Shown here: positions 13,973 to 19,582 of the stretch, piece after piece
How positions within the stretch are numbered: position 1 is the stretch's first letter
Layout: each line of letters begins with the position of its first letter
Assembly: GCA_023230665.1 (NCBI GenBank)
Contig: JALNWY010000046.1
Coordinates: 1 to 19,582, forward strand
Reading direction: 5' to 3'
DNA length: 19,582 nucleotides
Source: Deltaproteobacteria bacterium
GTDB taxonomy: Bacteria > Desulfobacterota > Desulfomonilia > UBA1062
Notes under the pieces: model-generated
Seen by the model: only the letters and a program-made list of their open reading frames with translations
Told to the model about the DNA's origin: nothing
Database searches by the model: none
Made by a program: the position numbers and the translations under genes

Positions 13973-14069
13973 TTGACAGATTGTCAAGTCATGGTTTCCG
14001 GAGTGCGTATTTTTGTCAATTTGGCACTTCCCCTTGCCAAAGCCCGGCCTGCTTTTGTCAGAATGTCAC
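13973..14069 (+). promoter_or_regulatory. Three phased 15-bp activator sites (enhancer array) upstream of a sigma-54 promoter
   Basis: Three near-palindromes of pattern TTGNCA-N3-TGNCAM lie at 13973-13987 (TTGACA GAT TGTCAA, perfect), 14013-14027 (TTGTCA ATT TGGCAC) and 14055-14069 (TTGTCA GAA TGTCAC). Start-to-start distances are 40 and 42 bp, about four DNA turns, so all lie on one face. A half site TTGCCA sits at 14034-14039, 21 bp into the second unit. Relative to the expected RNA start near 14159 they are centred at about -179, -139 and -97, ideal for a sigma-54 enhancer-binding protein. The same motif recurs three times at 19470-19568. Confidence 0.7.
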
Positions 14070-14104
14070 AGGGCACTGGAATGTTAATATTTTTTAATAT
14101 GTAT

Positions 14105-14117
14105 TATCAGTATGTTA
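14105..14117 (+). promoter_or_regulatory. IHF-like site
   Basis: TATCAGTATGTTA matches WATCAANNNNTTR with one mismatch. It lies in an AT-rich stretch between the activator array and the -24/-12 promoter, the usual position of an IHF bend. Confidence 0.42.
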
Positions 14118-14132
14118 TCGGCTTTTTTATAA

Positions 14133-14148
14133 TGGCATGGCTCTTGCT
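14133..14148 (+). promoter_or_regulatory. Sigma-54 (-24/-12) promoter of the small membrane protein operon
   Basis: TGGCATGGCTCTTGCT matches the consensus TGGCACRNNNNTTGCW at every defined base but one, with GG and GC exactly ten bases apart. The RNA start should be near 14159, giving a leader of about 30 nt before ATG 14191. Confidence 0.75.
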
Positions 14149-14190
14149 TTTTGCTTCAGCGGAACATATTTTTAACAAAGGAGAAAAATC

Positions 14191-14367
14191 ATGCTTGCCA
14201 TCTGGATAGTAATCGGCTGCCTGTTTCTGACAGGGATCGGCATCAGGTTCATGTATCGGGTTTTGGGCCTGACTCCGGTAGAGGCTACGGCGATGTTCGT
14301 GCTCATCGTGATGCTGATCGGCATCAATACGGGCCCGGCCCGTCAGGTCATAGCCTATCTCTTTTAG
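14191..14367 (+). CDS. Small membrane protein (58 aa), first gene of the sigma-54 operon
   Basis: ATG 14191 is preceded by AAAGGAGAAAAATC, a strong ribosome site, and the frame ends at TAG 14365-14367. The product has two hydrophobic helices, about residues 3-20 (LAIWIVIGCLFLTGIGI) and 33-47 (TAMFVLIVMLIGI). They are joined by the basic/Pro loop RFMYRVLGLTPVEA and end with TGPARQVIAYLF. I recognise no family. The segment IGIRFMYR resembles IGYRFIAR in the 35 aa protein two genes downstream, so the two may be related or may contact the same partner. The next gene, AtpZ-like, begins 13 bp later. Such position and size suggest an accessory to a membrane complex; the function is unknown. Confidence 0.72.
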   Translation: MLAIWIVIGCLFLTGIGIRFMYRVLGLTPVEATAMFVLIVMLIGINTGPARQVIAYLF

Positions 14368-14380
14368 CGGACATGACCAT

Positions 14381-14611
14381 ATGAAGGAACAAAAACTTTC
14401 ACGCATCCTGTTCGGGCAGTTCACGAGGGTCGGCGCTTATGGCTTCGTGCTGGTGATCATGACCTTCCTGGGCCTCTACGGAGGGCTCTATCTTGACAGG
14501 ATAACGGGCATGGCGCCGAACTTCACCCTGCTGGGCCTTGTGATCGGGATCATACTGGGCTTCAGGGGATTCCTGCATGAGGCTGCCGCAGAAAGGAGAA
14601 AGGCGTCATGA
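14381..14611 (+). CDS. atpZ: AtpZ/AtpI-like small membrane protein
   Basis: A 76 aa protein with the AtpZ (ATPase_gene1) pattern: a basic N-terminal stretch (QKLSRILFGQFTRVG), helix 1 (about 19-38, YGFVLVIMTFLGLYGGLYLD), the signature GGLYLDRITGMAPNFT and helix 2 (50-63, LLGLVIGIILGFRG), with a charged tail. AtpZ and AtpI normally lie at the head of F1Fo-ATP synthase operons and are implicated in c-ring assembly or Mg2+/Ca2+ supply. Here no ATP synthase subunit is in view. Instead the gene sits between two tiny membrane protein genes. The ribosome site before ATG 14381 is poor. Its TGA overlaps the ATG of the next gene (ATGA at 14608-14611), showing tight translational coupling. Confidence 0.78.
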   Translation: MKEQKLSRILFGQFTRVGAYGFVLVIMTFLGLYGGLYLDRITGMAPNFTLLGLVIGIILGFRGFLHEAAAERRKAS

Positions 14612-14715
14612 CCATTGCACTGGCTGCTACGGGTGCCGTGTTTTTTATCGCCATAGGTTATCGTTTCATAGCCAGGATGACCAAAAGGGAACCTGCTGCC
14701 TACCGATTCAAATAA
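14608..14715 (+). CDS. Very small single-helix membrane protein (35 aa)
   Basis: The ATG at 14608 overlaps the stop of the AtpZ-like gene and is preceded by GAAAGGAGAAAGG, an excellent ribosome site, which argues for a real gene despite its size. TAA is at 14713-14715. The product has one helix (about residues 2-18, IALAATGAVFFIAIGYR) and a basic tail RFIARMTKREPAAYRFK, which should face the cytoplasm. The motif AIGYRFIAR echoes GIGIRFMYR in the 58 aa protein. It is probably a partner of the AtpZ-like protein or of a larger membrane complex encoded elsewhere. No family is recognised. Confidence 0.65.
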   Translation: MTIALAATGAVFFIAIGYRFIARMTKREPAAYRFK

Positions 14716-14793
14716 CCATTCCAAAAAACGTGCTGATGAAGGCTCCGGGCTCCCCGCACAGTGTTTCCCGGAGAGAAGCAGGAGATTGTCGTC

Positions 14794-15537
14794 ATGGGCC
14801 CTTTGAAGGTCTGTTTTTTTGGTTCGGGCGATGCCTTTGGCAGCGGCGGAAGGCTCCAGAGCTGTGTCATGGTGCAGACCGAGGAGTCGGGGCTGCTCAT
14901 CGACTGCGGGGCGACCGCTCTAAGCGGCATGAAGCGCCAGGGGATCGATTCCTCGGCTGTCGACACGATCCTCATATCGCACCTTCACGGAGACCATTTC
15001 TGCGGCCTGCCCTTTCTCATCAAGGAAATCCAGGTCGCCGGCGCCAGGGATAGGGCACTGATCATTGCAGGGCCCGAGGATCTGGAGCCTCGCGTGGAAG
15101 GACTCCTGAAGCTCCTCTTCCCCGGCTCCGAAGACATCCGGTCGGGCTTCTGGCCTGATTTTTTGGTCCTCTCGGTTGGAGAACCCCGGCAGATCGGCGA
15201 TGTCCGGGTCGCGGCCTATCCCGCTGCCCACTCCCCCAAGGCCCATCCCCTCTCACTGAGAATCGACTGCAGGGATACCGTGATCGCCTATTCAGGCGAT
15301 ACCGAATGGAGCGACATGGTCCCCGAGGTTTCCCGGGACGCAGATCTTTTTATCTGCGAAACCTATGAATACCGGCACATGACAGGCAATCATCTCAACT
15401 ATCTCACATTGCTTGATCATCGCCACGAGTTGGACTGTCGGCGTATCGTGCTGACCCACCTGGGAGACACCATGATCGAGAAATGCGGCTTTCTGGAATT
15501 CGAGTGTGCGCACGACGGCATGGTGATCGAGGTGTGA
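14794..15537 (+). CDS. MBL-fold metallohydrolase, RNase Z/ElaC-like
   Basis: A 247 aa protein from ATG 14794 (AGGAG about 9 nt upstream); the frame reaches back to GTG 14761. It has the metallo-beta-lactamase fold with the metal-binding HLHGDH motif at 63-68, probable ligands His146 (PAAHSP), Asp169 (YSGDTEW) and His222 (VLTHLGD), and an N-terminal strand VCFFGSGDAFGSGGR like that of RNase Z and related hydrolases. The short length and absence of the exosite arm used for tRNA by true RNase Z favour a general phosphodiesterase or other hydrolase. It follows the small-protein operon after 78 bp on the same strand and may be co-transcribed from the sigma-54 promoter. No signal peptide is present. 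Confidence 0.85.
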   Translation: MGPLKVCFFGSGDAFGSGGRLQSCVMVQTEESGLLIDCGATALSGMKRQGIDSSAVDTILISHLHGDHFCGLPFLIKEIQVAGARDRALIIAGPEDLEPRVEGLLKLLFPGSEDIRSGFWPDFLVLSVGEPRQIGDVRVAAYPAAHSPKAHPLSLRIDCRDTVIAYSGDTEWSDMVPEVSRDADLFICETYEYRHMTGNHLNYLTLLDHRHELDCRRIVLTHLGDTMIEKCGFLEFECAHDGMVIEV

Positions 15538-15855
15538 ACGCCCGGGCGGACAGGCTCCGCACCAACCCTTGGAAAAGCTGCCTTTTCCCCACCCGCTCCA
15601 CCCGCTCGTCGAGCGGGTACCAACGAGCGGGCACCTCGCGACCGTACAGCATATGCGGGCCATGCTCGCCGCGCATCGATGCCGCACAGTATGTTTCAGA
15701 CATTCGGGCCTTGATATTCGATTGGTTCCGGCGTAATATGTTTTGCAATTATTGACACTTTTTGCTCATCTTCAAGCAGTCTTCCCTCAGTCTTCGGCGG
15801 ATGTGCAAAAGGAATGACCTGCTTTTTCATTGTGCGATCATGAAAAGGGGGTGGC
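15538..15855. other. Intergenic region with short inverted and direct repeats, no gene called
   Basis: It separates the MBL hydrolase and the SDR-PilZ gene. CGCCCGGGCG (15539-15548) is a 10-bp palindrome just after the stop. CCCGCTCG at 15601-15608 can pair with CGAGCGGG at either 15610-15617 or 15624-15631, allowing two alternative stems, but no T run follows. A perfect TTGACA (15752-15757) has no matching -10 box. A minus-strand frame (15404-15748) lacks support. Confidence 0.4.
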
Positions 15856-17319
15856 ATGAAGATCTTTCTCACCGGTGCCACGGGTTTTATCGGGACTCAT
15901 CTGGCTGGGGATCTCGCCTCTCGCGGCCATGATCTGGTTTGTCTCGCGAGAAGGTCGAGCAACATTCTCGAGCTCGAAAACATCGGGGTCGAGCCTGTCC
16001 TGGGCGATGTGCAGGACCGCAGGTCCCTCCTGACCGGCATGTCGGGATGCGAGGCCCTGGTCCATCTGGCTGCAGCAACCTCCTTCTGGGAGCACGACAG
16101 GGAGATTTACAGCCGGGTCAATACCGAAGGCACGCGCAATGTAATGGAATGCGCCCTGGAGTCGAACATATCCCGCGTGGTCCACATGAGCACCCTGCAT
16201 ATCTACGGCAGGCCCGCCCGAAGGCCGTTCGATGAACAGAGCATGGTGGGCCCTGTCCGGTTCAGCGAATATGCCAGGACCAAGTACGAGGCCGAACGAA
16301 TCGCCTGGGGACTTCATATCAGAAAAGGGCTTCCCCTCGTGGTGTGCTGCCCTGCCATAGTCCTTGGCGCCAGGTCATCCGGAGGCGGGACCTCGTTTGT
16401 TGAAAGACTGCTCGATGCCGTCAGGGTGCACCGGGCGTTACTCAATTCTGTCCATACCTTTGTGCATGTCCGTGATGTGGTCGATGCGGTGGGTCAGATC
16501 CTGAGCAGGCCCTTCCCGGCCGGACAGCGGTATTTCATCGCGGGCGAGTGCATCTCGATCCGTCGTCTTGCAACAATGCTCGAAGCGTCTTCCGGCGCCA
16601 AGCTTTCACGAGGCGCCATGTCCGGATCCGCTGTCAGGATCGTGGGCACGGCCTTTGCCGCCATGGCCGGTATCCTTGGGAAACCCCCTTTCCGGGGCCT
16701 GTCTCCGGATTATCTCGCCACACTGCGTGAAGGCATCTCGGCAGACGGCGGCAAGGCTGCCCGGGAGCTCGGCATTACCTACACACCCATTGCGCAGGCC
16801 ATATCCGATGAGCTCCGGTCAGTGGAAACGCACGGCCTCCTCACTGACAAGCGAAGGGCCAGGCGCAACCCGATACTGCTCGAGATCGTGTACAAGGCCC
16901 AGGGCGACGACACCTCCATGCCGGGCTATGTCACCAATATCAGCGAGAGCGGCATGTTCCTCATCACCCGGAAGCCCTATGCCAAAGGCAGGTATATCAG
17001 CGCAAACCTCTCAGGGAAAACTCCCGGGAAATTCTTCATGGCCAGGGGCCGGGTGGTGAGAGCCTCCCCGGATGGCGTGGCAGTAGATTTCACTCACAAA
17101 GACAGGAATATCAGAGGCTTGGTGTGCGAGCTGGGGAAAAGACCCCCCCTGCCGCAGTCTGAGCCACGGCCTGCCCCCTCACGGCACGGGCGCACCCCAT
17201 GCAAAACGGATCAACGGGCACCGGAGAAGGCCGCGGCAGGGGGGATCGGCCGGCCCTGTCTGCGGGAGCCCTGCAATGGCCCCGGTCAGCGGCAGGCGCC
17301 TTCAGGGACGAACCCATAA
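15856..17319 (+). CDS. NAD-dependent epimerase/dehydratase (SDR) fused to a C-terminal PilZ domain
   Basis: A 487 aa protein from ATG 15856 (AAGGGGGTGGC upstream). Residues 1-325 form an extended SDR domain: the NAD-binding GATGFIG at 7-13, an acid region LGDVQD, LVHLAAATS at 68-76, Ser112 (MSTLHIYG) and the catalytic Tyr139-x3-Lys143 (YARTK), ending with the substrate-side helices. Residues 330-425 are a PilZ domain: RRARR at 333-337 gives the RxxxR motif, and NISESG at 361-366 gives the [D/N]xSxxG motif, both needed for cyclic di-GMP binding. A Pro/Arg-rich, probably disordered tail follows (430-487). The enzyme may act on a sugar nucleotide, steroid-like or isoprenoid substrate under c-di-GMP control; the substrate is inferred only. 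Such a fusion is uncommon. It is followed by a hairpin and then the VOC gene. Confidence 0.85.
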   Translation: MKIFLTGATGFIGTHLAGDLASRGHDLVCLARRSSNILELENIGVEPVLGDVQDRRSLLTGMSGCEALVHLAAATSFWEHDREIYSRVNTEGTRNVMECALESNISRVVHMSTLHIYGRPARRPFDEQSMVGPVRFSEYARTKYEAERIAWGLHIRKGLPLVVCCPAIVLGARSSGGGTSFVERLLDAVRVHRALLNSVHTFVHVRDVVDAVGQILSRPFPAGQRYFIAGECISIRRLATMLEASSGAKLSRGAMSGSAVRIVGTAFAAMAGILGKPPFRGLSPDYLATLREGISADGGKAARELGITYTPIAQAISDELRSVETHGLLTDKRRARRNPILLEIVYKAQGDDTSMPGYVTNISESGMFLITRKPYAKGRYISANLSGKTPGKFFMARGRVVRASPDGVAVDFTHKDRNIRGLVCELGKRPPLPQSEPRPAPSRHGRTPCKTDQRAPEKAAAGGIGRPCLREPCNGPGQRQAPSGTNP

Positions 17320-17326
17320 ACCATTT

Positions 17327-17344
17327 GACGGGCCGCCCGTCTTT
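17327..17344 (+). terminator. Possible weak intrinsic terminator after the SDR-PilZ gene
   Basis: GACGGGCCGCCCGTC (17327-17341) is a palindrome with a 6-bp effective stem and a CCG loop, followed by TTT. It lies 8 bp after the stop codon. The T run is short, so partial read-through into the VOC gene is plausible. Confidence 0.42.
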
Positions 17345-17384
17345 CCTGTACGAAGAAGCATCATAATCATCAGGAGCGTTTCCC

Positions 17385-17960
17385 ATGATTTTGCGAATCG
17401 ACCATGTCTCACTTGCAGTGCAGGACTACGATAAGGCATTGGCCTTTTTCACCAGGCTTCTGGGCGCGGTCCCGGGGGCCTATGCCGAAGACGGCTCCAT
17501 GAAGTACCTGTGGCAGATCTTCTCATTGGGCGATCTGAGCAGGTTCGAGCTCCTCTCCCCCACCGGAAAGGGAAGCTTTCTGGACGGTTTTCTCAAGGAC
17601 CGGCAGGGTGGTGTCCACCACATCAATCTGCAGACGCCTGATATCTATCGGGCCCGCCAGATCCTCGAAGAAAGCGGGATCCCCTATTTCGGCTTCAATG
17701 ACTACGGGCCGGTGTGGAAAGAGCTGTTCATCCACCCGAAAGACGCGTTCGGCGTGCTCATCCAGATCGCTGAGTTCCAGCCTGACGACTGGATCTCTCC
17801 CCAGGAGCGGATGTCCGGAGGGGAAAAGTGGCTGCTCAAGAAGAAAGGCGCGGGCGCGGACCTGACCTTTGCCCACCCGGGCGGCGGCACGGTGACGATC
17901 GAGCTGGACGCCCGGGAGATCGAGCGCCTCGCGGATGACCTGAAAAACACGATCTCATGA
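17385..17960 (+). CDS. VOC protein resembling methylmalonyl-CoA epimerase
   Basis: A 191 aa protein from ATG 17385 with CAGGAGCG as ribosome site. Residues 1-132 form two vicinal-oxygen-chelate modules: His7 (IDHVSLAVQDYDKAL), Glu55 (RFELLSP), His78/79 (GVHHINLQTPDI) and Gln127 (FGVLIQIAE) stand at the metal-ligand positions. The last is Glu in most methylmalonyl-CoA epimerases. The spacing and DHVSLAV/ELLSP/HHINLQT/GVLIQI pattern match that family better than glyoxalase I. Residues 135-191 are an extra charged C-terminal region not found in the basic epimerase. With Gln in place of Glu, activity might differ, or a related reaction may be catalysed. No propionate pathway gene is next to it. 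It is distinct from the VOC protein at 3781. Confidence 0.8.
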   Translation: MILRIDHVSLAVQDYDKALAFFTRLLGAVPGAYAEDGSMKYLWQIFSLGDLSRFELLSPTGKGSFLDGFLKDRQGGVHHINLQTPDIYRARQILEESGIPYFGFNDYGPVWKELFIHPKDAFGVLIQIAEFQPDDWISPQERMSGGEKWLLKKKGAGADLTFAHPGGGTVTIELDAREIERLADDLKNTIS

Positions 17961-18008
17961 CCATGCCCGCCCAAGTCTGCCCATCCGGATGGAGCTGAAG
18001 AGGAGGCC

Positions 18009-19406
18009 GTGGAGATCACCATCCATGTGGACAACGCGGTACGCATCCTCGAAGCAGACCTCCCGCCGGAGCTGATCAAGCGTATCGAGGCAGACCTCAC
18101 CCTGCCCAACCCCAGATGGGAGCAGGTGGAGAAATACAGCAGGAGCAGGAGGAGAAACTTCCAGCCCGAGATGCTCGCCTACTATCAGCGGCACAACGGT
18201 GTGCTCCTGCTCCCCCGGGGTTATATCAACCATCTCCTCGGCAGGCTCGGCAGGCGCCCATACCTGGTCGTGGACCGGACGCGCACGCTCGATCCAGTGG
18301 ATTTCGGTTTCCGGGCGCGCCTCCATCCCTATCAGCTTGCAGCGGTCAGGGACCTCATTGCCCGCAGGTTCGGGGTGCTCGAGGCCCCGCCAGGCGCGGG
18401 CAAGACCGTGATCGCGCTCAATATCATTGCCCGCAGAGAGCAGCCGGCCCTGGTGGTCGTGCACACAAAAGAGCTCATGTACCAGTGGCTCAGGCGGGCG
18501 ACCGAGTTCCTGGACCTGGGCGAGGACCAGATAGGCCTGATCGGCGACGGCAGGAAGGACATCGGCAGAAGGCTCACCATCGCCATCATCAACTCGCTTT
18601 TCCGCGTCATGGACGAGGTGAAGCCCACGATCGGCCACGTGGTCGTGGACGAGTGTCATCACACGCCTGCCCGGACCTTTACCGAGGTGGTGGGCGGGCT
18701 CGACACCGCGTTCATGCTCGGCCTCTCCGCAACCCCGTACCGCCGCGACAAGCTCACCCGGCTCATCTATTTCTATCTGGGAGACCGCCTCCACACAATC
18801 CTTCCCCGCGAGCTCCAGGAAATCAACAGGATCATGCGGGCCACCCTGAAGGTACGCAAGACCCGGCGCGCGTATTATTTCGACGCGGACGAATACCAGT
18901 CAATGATCTCCACCCTGATCGCGGACCGCGATCGCAACGCCGTCATTGCCCGCGATGTGGCCGATCATGTCCGCTCCAGGCAAAGCGGCATTGCGCTCGT
19001 TATCTCGGACCGGGTCTCCCACTGCGAGGAGCTCCACCGGATGATCACGTCTGCGGGCGTCGAGGCATCGCTCCTTACCGGCTCGGTTCCCACGGCCAGG
19101 CGGAGCGAGCTCGTGGAACGGCTGAACCGCTCCCGCACTCACGTTCTGGTCGCCACCTCCCAGCTCATCGGCGAGGGCTTCGACCTCAAGATCCTGAGCT
19201 CCATCTTCCTCGCCACCCCCATCCGGTTCACCGGCAGGGTGAAACAGTATATCGGCCGCGTGCTCCGGGTGGCCGAAGGCAAGAACGAGGCCCTGATCTA
19301 CGACTATGTTGACGACAACGGCATGCTTATCAGCAGCTTCCAGTCGAGACTCTCCGCCTACGAGGACATGGGCGTCCAAATCAATTCCGGGACGGGTTCA
19401 CATTAG
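18009..19406 (+). CDS. Compact superfamily 2 DNA helicase, XPB/UvsW-like
   Basis: A 465 aa protein from GTG 18009; the AGGAGG at 18001-18006 lies only two bases before it, an unusually short gap. Helicase motifs are complete: the Q-like region RLHPYQLAAV (104-113), Walker A APPGAGKT (126-133), VVHTKELMYQW (150-160), DECHH (214-218), SATPYRR (240-246), then domain 2 with IALVISDR, LLTGS (355-359), GEGFD (388-392) and QYIGRVLR (413-420). The N-terminal 100 residues (IEADLTLPNP, LLLPRGYINHLLGRL) resemble the damage- or DNA-binding front of RadD/UvsW/XPB-type repair helicases. The substrate is likely branched or damaged duplex DNA. It follows the VOC gene by 48 bp and may be co-transcribed. The right-edge activator array starts 64 bp downstream. 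Confidence 0.9.
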   Translation: MEITIHVDNAVRILEADLPPELIKRIEADLTLPNPRWEQVEKYSRSRRRNFQPEMLAYYQRHNGVLLLPRGYINHLLGRLGRRPYLVVDRTRTLDPVDFGFRARLHPYQLAAVRDLIARRFGVLEAPPGAGKTVIALNIIARREQPALVVVHTKELMYQWLRRATEFLDLGEDQIGLIGDGRKDIGRRLTIAIINSLFRVMDEVKPTIGHVVVDECHHTPARTFTEVVGGLDTAFMLGLSATPYRRDKLTRLIYFYLGDRLHTILPRELQEINRIMRATLKVRKTRRAYYFDADEYQSMISTLIADRDRNAVIARDVADHVRSRQSGIALVISDRVSHCEELHRMITSAGVEASLLTGSVPTARRSELVERLNRSRTHVLVATSQLIGEGFDLKILSSIFLATPIRFTGRVKQYIGRVLRVAEGKNEALIYDYVDDNGMLISSFQSRLSAYEDMGVQINSGTGSH

Positions 19407-19469
19407 CCATAAGCGTATCCAGGGTATCATATCCTTTTCGGCCACGTGTCTTCCTTGCCGCAGGTTTCG

Positions 19470-19568
19470 CTGCCAGAATGTCCCGGTTTTGCCGGTATGC
19501 GCCGGGAGATTTTGCCATTTTGGCACATGCCTGCCCGGGCAAAAGCGCCCCTGCTGCCAATCTGTCAC
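19470..19568 (+). promoter_or_regulatory. Second array of three phased 15-bp activator sites at the right edge
   Basis: Near-palindromes of the same pattern as at 13973-14069 lie at 19470-19484 (CTGCCA GAA TGTCCC), 19512-19526 (TTGCCA TTT TGGCAC) and 19554-19568 (CTGCCA ATC TGTCAC). Start-to-start distances are exactly 42 and 42 bp. By analogy with the first array, whose last site begins 78 bp before its -24 box, a sigma-54 promoter is expected near position 19632, about 50 bp outside the window, driving a plus-strand gene. Confidence 0.62.
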
Positions 19569-19582
19569 CCCAACCCCCTCAT

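Noticed and set aside
14021..14038. TGGCAC...TTGCC as a sigma-54 promoter
   Set aside because: GG and GC are 11 bases apart instead of 10. The TGGCAC is part of the second 15-bp activator site, and a correctly spaced promoter exists at 14133.
15404..15748. Minus-strand frame partly in the gap after the MBL hydrolase gene
   Set aside because: It overlaps the end of the hydrolase gene, has no good ribosome site, and its non-overlapping part shows no family pattern.
18116..19312. Long plus-strand open frame (398 codons) inside the helicase gene
   Set aside because: It is an out-of-frame shadow rich in Arg, Pro, Gly and His; the overlapping frame has all helicase motifs.
19522..19535. TGGCACATGCCTGC as a sigma-54 promoter
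   Set aside because: Spacing is nine bases between GG and GC, and TGGCAC is the right half of an activator site.
1..19582. CRISPR array, tRNA, rRNA, transposase or phage genes
   Set aside because: No regularly spaced repeats with spacers, no tRNA-like cloverleaf that I could recognise, and no mobile-element protein motifs were seen. The phased 15-bp sites are spaced activator sites, not CRISPR repeats.

Overview
The window looks like chromosomal DNA of a GC-rich anaerobic bacterium. A member of the former Deltaproteobacteria (Desulfobacterota) is my best guess, with low to moderate confidence. Pointers are a glutaconate-CoA-transferase-like subunit pair, -24/-12 (sigma-54) promoters, a c-di-GMP PilZ domain fused to an SDR enzyme, an iron transporter of the VIT1/CCC1 type with a ferritin-like head, and strong AAGGAGG ribosome sites. 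There is no rRNA, tRNA, CRISPR array, prophage or insertion sequence that I can see. Genes are on both strands in short units.

Layout. 1-3351: the tail of an unrecognised gene, a small alpha/beta hydrolase, a two-helix membrane protein on the minus strand, then a FemAB/GNAT-like acyltransferase followed by a DUF374 acyltransferase (probably envelope or lipid work). 3443-6637: the decayed front end of a ZIP metal transporter, a minus-strand VOC protein, a PaaI-like hotdog thioesterase, a transglutaminase-like protein and a YfcE-type phosphoesterase. 6846-8205 (minus): a GlsB/YeaQ-type membrane protein and a secreted DUF4412-like protein. 8502-9952: a YkgJ-type cysteine-cluster protein translationally coupled to the ferritin-like/VIT1 protein. 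10095-12007 (minus): the two CoA-transferase subunits. 12232-13002 (minus): PlsC. 13176-13895: a secreted SIMPL-domain protein.

14191-15537 is the most unusual part. Three very small membrane proteins (58 aa, an AtpZ-like 76 aa protein, 35 aa) lie in a tight operon with no ATP synthase gene in view, followed by an MBL-fold hydrolase. The operon is preceded by a textbook sigma-54 layout: three 15-bp near-palindromes (pattern YTGNCA-N3-TGNCMM) spaced 40 and 42 bp apart, an IHF-like site, and a -24/-12 element. The same 15-bp site occurs three more times at the right edge (19470-19568), spaced exactly 42 and 42 bp. This predicts a second target of the same activator just beyond the window. A second sigma-54 promoter probably drives the CoA-transferase pair.

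15856-19406: an NAD-dependent epimerase/dehydratase fused to a PilZ domain, a methylmalonyl-CoA-epimerase-like VOC protein and a compact XPB/UvsW-like helicase. All functional calls rest on motif reading by eye; no database search was possible.
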